NCBI GenBank assembly: GCA_027382625.1
Contig: JAJKFJ010020986.1
Location: 62,001-126,000 of the forward strand
Reading direction: 5' to 3'
DNA: 64,000 nucleotides
Source of the DNA: Tetmemena sp. SeJ-2015
Lineage: Eukaryota > Ciliophora > Spirotrichea > Sporadotrichida > Oxytrichidae
The translations under genes and the position numbers were made by a program. Below the pieces are notes generated by a model, which saw only the letters and a program-made list of their open reading frames with translations, was not told the origin of the DNA and did not search any database. Below are positions 57,560 to 64,000 of the stretch, piece by piece; the first letter of the stretch is position 1, and each line of letters opens with the position of its first letter.

Positions 57560-58480
57560 TAAGTGCACACGCCTTAGTAGAGTCGTTAGATCTTACCCGT
57601 ATATCCAAACTAGATCATAAAAATGGCTGCCTCCATTAAAATGAAACCATCAATTCCACCGCTCTCTTTATGTTCTCTATGCTACTTGCTCATCTTTATC
57701 ACTAATAGATGCTTACTTCCCCCTTTATATCCTCTCGTAACGAATTTACAGACCTATAGGGCTCTTTACTGATGTGAAGAAATTTCTGCATATAAAAGCT
57801 AAATTGTATCCTTAGTAATGTATAAGAGAAAGATATGGGAGCATCCCCTTAGAACATTGAAATATATTACGTCTAAATAAAACAGGCAAGCGAGAAAACA
57901 TAGATTGATATCTAAGAGAAGTGAGCTGATCTTTATCAAAAGAGTACGACATTTTCAGATCTGTAGTTCTCTTGGATCGAAAATATGCATGGTCAAAGCA
58001 ACTCCGTTGATGGAGTCTATTTTTCTTCCCTCCTCACCTTTCATTAGTGCCTCCACTTTCTCAAGAATATAATGCGCACTCCTCATCCCACAAGGGCTTT
58101 AGCTAGTCTCTTCAGTTTATCAAAAAAGCATTCGCAACCTTCCTCAAAAGTCTTCGGCTTTCACTTCCTAGATATGGCTCTGCGGATCCAACAAAGCTTA
58201 TGGAATGTCTCAATCTTGATATCTGGTCAGCTATCGATATCTATCCTTTTGGAAATGACTTCTCAACAGACATTTCTCCAACTTCGAACACCTCCAACTC
58301 ACTTAGTGCATGACTTCGTAACGCTTTAGCGCAGCACTTCTCCGGCCCTACCTCTAACGGTGATTTGTTTAATTAATCCGCTAGAATTCCTTCCTTTTCT
58401 TCAAAGACTAGCTTTCTGTAACTAAAGTGAGCCCACTAATCATAGTTTTGAAAGATCTCTGCACATGATATGAGCCTGGG
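57560..58480 (+). pseudogene. Protein-kinase remnant (transposon-type kinase, copy 2), distal part
   Basis: The stretch around 57975-58330 matches the distal part of the relic at 39.6-40.4k in nucleotides and, after frame changes, in protein: GSKICMVKATPLMESIF, then RTPHPTRALASLFSLSKKHS (compare RTPSPEKALAMLFSLSTPQF). The catalytic part is not recognisable. It lies about 3.4 kb left of a transposase relic. Confidence 0.5.
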
Positions 58481-58559
58481 GACTTAAGCGCAGTCTTGCT
58501 GAAGAAAATGTCTTAGCCAGAATATTACATATTGAGATCTTTACTTTTAAAATATTTTA

Positions 58560-59590
58560 TTAAAAATAATTTTTTTTTAAATTTTTATATAAAAATAGAT
58601 CAAATACGTTTATGTAATAGTAGGTTGAAAGAAACAAATCCAAACAAATTAAGAGAGATATATTAATTGATTATTATGTAGCAATTTAATTTAATTATTA
58701 AAATGAATATAATCAAGGATTTTTTCAAATATGGTAATGTGTACCGATCTGAAAAGATAATAAGTGTACTTTAAAATAAACCTCAAGATAATTAGTGCAA
58801 AACTATGAAGTTCAAGACAGGCAGCATAAGGTAAGTAATATTAAAGTCTTATCTAAATTTATTGTGTTTAATTAAAAAGTTAGATTTATTTTGTTGCTTT
58901 ATTGATACTATCTTCGAAGTCTACAGATTTTTCCAAAATTATGCATAAAATAGACCACTTCATATTGGTAGATGAGTCGCCTTCTGCTGCGAAATTAAAG
59001 TAATTTTAGTTTTTGTATTTGATTCTCTCAATCGACGATCACATAAACGTAATTGACTTATATTAATTGTTTATAAATATAGATCCAAAATGTTTAATTT
59101 AAATTTTTTAAAGAAAATTTTTGAAATTTAAATTTAAATTAATTTTTTTTTGTTAATTTTAAACTTTAAAATAAATTTCTTTTTTTGAAAAAAATAAAAT
59201 AGTTGGGAAAATTAAATAAAAAAGAAAATTAAATTAATTATTAAATTAAAAAATGAATAAATAATGGAGTTAAATTATATAATTTAAAAATTTACCCCAT
59301 TGTTCAGTTTAAATTGAAGACTTTTCATTCTTGTCTTTTTTTTACCTGAGTCAAATAATAACGCACTTTTATAAGTATTAAAAATAAGTAAAATCATATT
59401 GCTGTAAAGGGATTAAATGATTAAAGATGGAATCTATTATTTTCAATAACTATCAAACAATACAGATCAGGGGTGACCCTGCTTAAATGTCACCTTTTGC
59501 CTTTCCCCATTTATTAATTTAAAATCATTGATTTTAATTTCAATTCCTATATATTTGCCTATTCTTACCAGCATTTCTTTTTCCCTTTAT
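58560..59590. other. AT-rich intergenic stretch
   Basis: Nothing recognised. Confidence 0.35.
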
Positions 59591-59599
59591 TATAAAAAC

Positions 59600-59960
59600 C
59601 TTTTAATGGTACTTTTTGATAATCAATTTCTCTCTATAAACATACTTTCTTAAATTAATCATCATCCATTTCAAATTATTGTAAGATTTCTTGAATATCT
59701 AGATTATTTTCTGCTCTATTTCTTGCTCCATATACAGAATAACCTTTAGATAAAGCTTTAATTTTTCAAATTCATCTAAGATGGGTTTTAAGATTATCCA
59801 AGAACTCTTAAAAGATAAATCATAGAGTAATTCATTATATAATAAAGATAAATAATTGAGGATAAAATTAAATCTTCAAAGAACTTATCAACTCAAAGAC
59901 TGTTAAATTTAAATTCCATTATTTCTTAAATCAAATTTTCCCTTTTAAAAATAAGACTTT
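59600..59960 (-). pseudogene. D block of copy L6, frameshifted
   Basis: FEKLKLYLKVILYMEQEI is followed by a one-base loss relative to the 42.1k copy, after which the family reading (LEIFKKSYNNLKW versus EILPKVKMDDD) is out of frame. Confidence 0.5.
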
Positions 59961-60219
59961 CCTTTTCCTTTCCTGATTTCTTTATGTTGCTTTCTCATAA
60001 ATCATAAAAGGGAAAAGCCAAAATTATTATAAAAAAACAATTTTCTAGAATCTAATAAATTAAAATTATTTAGTCCTTGACTTTCACTTAGATATAGAAA
60101 CAAAATCTCATTAGAAAAATTTCTCAAAATTTTTAAAAGGGATCCTTTTATTCAAAAAAAATTTTTCATTTAAATATTTTTTAAAAAAGAGGAATAAAAT
60201 TATATTAAAAATAAAAAAG

Positions 60220-60840
60220 TCAAAAATTTACTTTTAATTAGTTACTAAATTTATTAAAACTATTTTTTTATTTATTGTTTATGATAGCTTGAATTTTAAT
60301 AATGGTGTCTCTTTTGGCATTTGATTCATTATTTCCACTTGTAAGTGTAGATTTTAGCTTAAAGTATTGTTGTATGTAATTTTTTATATCAAATTTGTCA
60401 ATAACAATAAGACTTAGTTTTCTCAACTAGAATCTTTCGCGATTTAAATCCTCTTGAAGTTGAATTAAGAACTTTATGCTGTCAATACCAATATTTTGCA
60501 TAAGATGAAGAGTAAATTTATCTAGCTTCATTAAAGAAGCCTTTATCAAAGGATAAAAAGTTGTATTTTAGAAAGAATCTCTCTTTTTATCTTCCGATAT
60601 TAGCAGATGAAATTTCTTCAAATTTGGAAAGCTTTGTAAAAAGTTTACGACTTTAAAATCCTCTAACATAGGTGCCAACAATTTTAAATGCTCTACTGTA
60701 TGCAAAGTGCCAAAATTAGTCAAGATCCAATTCAAAAAATCATTGTTTAGGTAATCAATTTAAAGGTTCTTAATGTTCATTTTATAAGGAAACAAAATGG
60801 GCAATTACTCTTATCTGATCTTACTACTCAAATATAACAT
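60220..60840 (-). CDS. LRR-block protein, copy L6, intact (206 aa)
   Basis: ATG 60840, TGA 60220, 207 codons, no internal TGA. It reads MLYLSSKIRQEQLPILFPYK, IDYLNNDFLNWILTNFGTLH, VNFLQSFPNLKKFHLL, PLIKASLMKLDKFTLHLMQN, IKFLIQLQEDLNRERFQLRK, RDTIIKIQAI. It is closest to the copy at 42.6-43.3k, forming a second LRR subfamily (KRDTII end instead of SDTITY). Its D block is broken and no A1 or C block is visible directly upstream, so it may be a solitary duplicate. Predicted interaction protein. Confidence 0.55.
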
Positions 60841-60991
60841 TTAGTGAATTTTCCATGAATTTATAAGTAAAGAATATAATCTGTTTTACTTAGAATAAAA
60901 TTATATACCTATTGATCAATTTGAGCCACCTCTGAGCGGCAGAGATTCCTCCACATTTTCCATTCTATTTTTGAATTGAGGTGAGCGAATA

Positions 60992-61450
60992 TTGATCTCT
61001 TTGATATATGCTGCTCAAGACTTAAATAGCTCTTTCCTTGAGTACCTTATCATATATACATCTGAGCCAGTTAATCGTAGAGTAGTGGCAAGGGATCGTG
61101 TTCGAGATTTTAGCGAGTCTAATCTGCCCTCCTCGCAGTCTTTTTTTCTTGAGCATCCAGCGTCTTTTGATGTCTCATCCTCGGCTAGCTTTTTTCACTA
61201 GCCACGTGTAACTAGCACTTCTGAGCCCCTACTGTCTAATATAGTGACATTCGGGGTGCGCCCCTAATTTATAATTTTAAGTTTATTATTAATATTAGTT
61301 GAAAATATTATTTTAAGATACAATTCAATCATCACCTATTTTAATATCATTTTCTTTGTCTACTATTTGTCCTAATCATCTATTCTTTTAGATATTTTTA
61401 AAGCCCAAGCAAATTTATTAAAAACAATAACTTTTGAGTTGTGATGTACA
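60992..61450 (+). CDS. Unrecognised ORF
   Basis: Open with UAR=Gln from ATG 60992 to about 61442. The first 70 residues (for example VNRRVVARDRVRDFSESNLP) are compositionally protein-like, the rest hydrophobic and AT-driven. No family recognised. Confidence 0.25.
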
Positions 61451-61504
61451 GTTTTCTGGATGGAAAAAAAAATTATAAAAATTGTTATAGCAATAAAAAG
61501 TGTC

Positions 61505-61795
61505 TCAATTGACTCACTTTACTCAATTGACTCATTTGGCTCAATTTAATATTTTAAAATTATCTATTAAATAATTCTTGTAAAGTTAATCATGATAATT
61601 GTTATCTAAATATTTTTTAGTTTTCTGATGGAGCTCAGATGCCTCAGCTACCTCAACTTTCTCAAATGTCTCAATTGACTCAATTGGCTCATTTGAACAT
61701 AAATTAAATCAAACAAAAACTTTTCAAAAGATTAATTAATTCACAAAACTCAAAACACTCAAATGTCTCAATTGACTCAACTGACTCATTTGACC
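61505..61795. repeat. Cluster of TCAATTGACTCA-type repeats
   Basis: Three blocks (61505-61545, 61635-61700, 61750-61795) are built from CTCAATTGACTCA / CTCATTTG units, each containing the palindrome TCAATTGA. It lies directly upstream of the transposase relic. Confidence 0.75.
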
Positions 61796-61812
61796 ACAAA
61801 TTTATTCCAAAG

Positions 61813-63077
61813 ATGGACTATGACTATTTCAACATCAACTACGAATACTACACTCTTTCAGTTGCAAACATAAAGATAACCTTTTAAAACTATGTGAATG
61901 ATGTGTAAGATAATTTAAAAATATGCTCCTTGTTCAAACTATTAAAATTAAAGCTAAAATTTTTAATAGAGATGACAGACTAAGATGAGAAAAGGATAAA
62001 TAAAGCTCAAATTAATTACAACCTAAAAGACCTTATATTGAACATGAGGTACCGAGATGGGCAAGCAGGCATGAATATACCAGTTTACTTCAGCTACAAG
62101 CAAATATCTCAGCTCACGGGGATTAGAAATGGCTGAAGTCAAAAGAATATTCACCTGTTTTCTGCAAATCTACATGAAAATATGACTTCGACCTGAGAAA
62201 ACGAATTAGCTCTTCCCTCCAGAAATATGAGGACGTTATAATTATCTAGCGACACACTACATGCCTTGGGAGTGGAACTGACTTTAGCAATAGGCGGTGT
62301 ATGGTCCATTCGAACGCTTCCCTCGATTCAAACTATTCCCCTCCTCAGCTTTTGAGATTCTATTTACCTTTGACATGTTGGGGTTAAGCGAAGAACAATT
62401 ACTGTGACGAAGTACAAAAGTCCAAAAAAAACTCTAAATACCGATTTTGGAGAATGAGATGTTGATCTCAATTCAGAAAGCATCGATTTGCAGTCTGAAA
62501 TCCCTCCTTCGTTTGATCGAAGTGCTGTCTTACTTTCAAAGGCAACCTAGACTGAGATTAGCCTACATGTAATTTTGTAGAAATTCAAAATAGAGGTCCC
62601 ACAAGATGAACGCATATCGTTAGGAAAGTTTGGCCCGGTGTTTTTGTGAATTCAAGTTGTCTAAGAGGCCTTGAAATCCTTTGCTTGCATCGAACAAGTC
62701 GATGACTACTGAGCAAATTGCTCAACGACTTTCATCCTTGGAGTGGCAAGATAATCTTTGAAGACAGAGAGTTTTAGCAATAGTGACTTGAACAATCTGA
62801 GAGTCAATCACAGCAAAGAGAATCAAAAGCCTCTGCTAAGGAACTCTCAATCGAACTTATTTTTACGCCACCCTACTCGCCTCAGTACAATCCAATAGAG
62901 AATTACTTTTCTTTGCTCAAGAACTAATACAAAAGAATAAAGCTGAAGACATCACTCAAGAGCGAGAAGATAAATGCAAGGAAGCTCGTACAACATTCAT
63001 TCAGTTTGATAGAAGAAAGAGTTGTTCGATAGTTATATGTTAATAAGTAAATTAAGTTAGGAATAACTCTTAAGTGA
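61813..63077 (+). pseudogene. DDE transposase relic (third element)
   Basis: ATG 61813 opens MDYDYFNINYEYYTLSVANI and continues to VYFSYKQISQLTGIRNG before a TGA (62132). The middle changes frame repeatedly; FLDE of the 32k copy is lost (LLSK in the aligned frame). The C-terminal part is well preserved in one frame: LIFTPPYSPQYNPIENYFSL (about 62857-62916), then KLKTSLKSEKINARKLVQHS to TGA 63075. It supplies the N-terminus missing or shifted in the 31.6k copy and shows that the internal TGA there replaces a Gln codon. Confidence 0.8.
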
Positions 63078-63163
63078 AATTAACTCAAATATTAAATATC
63101 ATTTTGGAAAGATTTTAAGTCAGACTCTCCTGATTTTGATTCATAACGTTGTGAGCAGTAGCA

Positions 63164-63958
63164 TCAATCATTAGAACATTGGCCTGAATAGGAGTGCTTT
63201 TGAGCTGAGCTAGGGCCGTCTGCATTCTTGAATCTCTTCAATGATGCAAGTGGAGGAGGGTTCTACTTCTATCGTCTGGCTTTGAACACCTTTGCTGATT
63301 GCTTCATGAGCTAGAGTGCTCTGCCGTTTTTCTCTGTAAAATATGTTTAAGTAATTGAATGATATTTTTACTTGAGATAAAGGGATGGCTAGTGAATTGA
63401 GATAGCCATTCATCTGAGATGAGTATATATAGTCGCTCTTGACATTATCACCGGAGGCTGCATTCCTCTTGTCTTAAGTGGTTTGACAATGTGTGCAAGG
63501 TAAGTCCTGGCTGGAGTGTTTTGACGACGTTGAGAAGTATTGCCGATACGGATTGGCTTAGACTTCCATATCATCGTCTCGGTAATGAATCTAGCAGATC
63601 TCCATCAGTCTCGAACTCCCTTAAACAATGTCGGACTGGATAGCTTCATCGTATTTATGGGACCTTGGCATCTTGAAATCCGAACATCTTCAAGAGTCCC
63701 TTGTTCTCTTTGGAGTATCAGCCTGAAGAGTCTCCCGGTTCTCAATCGATCGGTGGCAATGTAGTCAGCACACTAAAAATTAAAAAGTTTTAAAACCAAT
63801 AATAATTGCTTACGTATCTCGGTGAAGTATGTGTAGAGATCATGCTTCGATCTGAAGCGACCAGAGAGTTCTTGAGGCACCACTCTCATTAAGCTCTCGT
63901 CAAAGTCATCTTCATGCGACTGCTCGAACTCAGTCCACTTTCTTTTCTAGGATTCCAT
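63164..63958 (-). pseudogene. Transposon accessory ORF (third element), frameshifted
   Basis: ATG 63958 opens MESQKRKWTEFEQSHEDDFD and ...GRFRSKHDLYTYFTEI, matching the 33.5k gene. Introns sit at the same positions: 63773-63813 (41 nt) and 63334-63371 (38 nt). Exon 2 has a two-base length difference at its start and further frame changes. Exon 3 is intact (KKNGRALQLMKQSAKVFKAR) to TGA 63164. The conserved intron positions in two diverged copies support the gene model of the 32.7-33.6k gene. Confidence 0.7.
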
Positions 63959-64000
63959 ATTGTCAAAGCTGAAGTTTAGTTTCGATATGAGATTATTATT

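Noticed and set aside
63540..63764. Plus-strand ORF near the right edge
   Set aside because: Antisense to the accessory ORF of the third element, which is supported by homology and conserved introns.

Overview
The window looks like germline (micronuclear-type) DNA of a ciliate that uses the code in which UAA and UAG mean glutamine and UGA is the only regular stop. It is very AT-rich. Read with the standard code almost every gene breaks into short ORFs; read with UAR=Gln, long family-conserved proteins appear that end at UGA. Examples are a putative SF2 helicase of 893 codons, a 376-codon DDE transposase, a spliced 261-aa transposon protein, and many F-box-like/LRR proteins. Introns in the spliced transposon ORFs are only 32-41 nt. 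Several genes are interrupted by segments bounded by 6-8 bp direct repeats. Deleting one repeat plus the segment gives an uninterrupted reading frame, which is how internal eliminated sequences (IESs) with pointers behave. I cannot name the species; a spirotrich-like ciliate is my inference.

Most of the minus strand carries a dispersed tandem family made of separable blocks: an F-box-like block A (subfamily A1 at 13.9k, 22.85k, 28.1k, 49.2k and 56.2k; subfamily A2 at 2.3k, 18.1k and 38.65k), a C block starting M-N-E-D/A, an LRR block (4-5k, 20-21k, 25-26k, 30.5k, 43k, 54.6k, 60.5k) and a C-terminal D block. Some copies are intact (A1 at 22.3-22.85k, 48.7-49.2k and 55.6-56.2k; LRR at 54.3-55.0k and 60.2-60.8k). 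Others become intact only after IES removal (13.2-13.9k, 25.0-26.1k). The rest are pseudogenes.

Three related DNA transposons are present. All have a Tc1/mariner-IS630 (DDE) transposase on the plus strand converging on a second ORF on the minus strand. One is a diverged, GC-rich copy at 5.5-10.1k. The best preserved is at 31.4-36.6k and adds a putative helicase. The third, at 61.8-64k, is degenerate and runs off the window. Protein-kinase remnants lie at 39.6-40.4k and 57.9-58.4k. This recalls the TBE transposons of Oxytricha (transposase, small ORF, kinase-containing ORF), but I see no telomere-repeat termini and a helicase is not one of the TBE products I know of.

The rest is noncoding or decayed. 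There are two copies of a roughly 120-bp SINE-like element with 13-bp target duplications, four inverted-repeat or fold-back elements (43.4k, 44.3-46.5k, 47.9-48.5k, 50.7-51.5k), two of which carry kinase fragments, and two ubiquitin pseudogenes (24k, 37.4k). There are also an 11-bp tandem repeat, a TCAATTGA-rich repeat cluster, an (AT)n tract, and long AT-rich stretches in which I recognise nothing. All assignments come from reading the sequence by eye; none was checked by a search.
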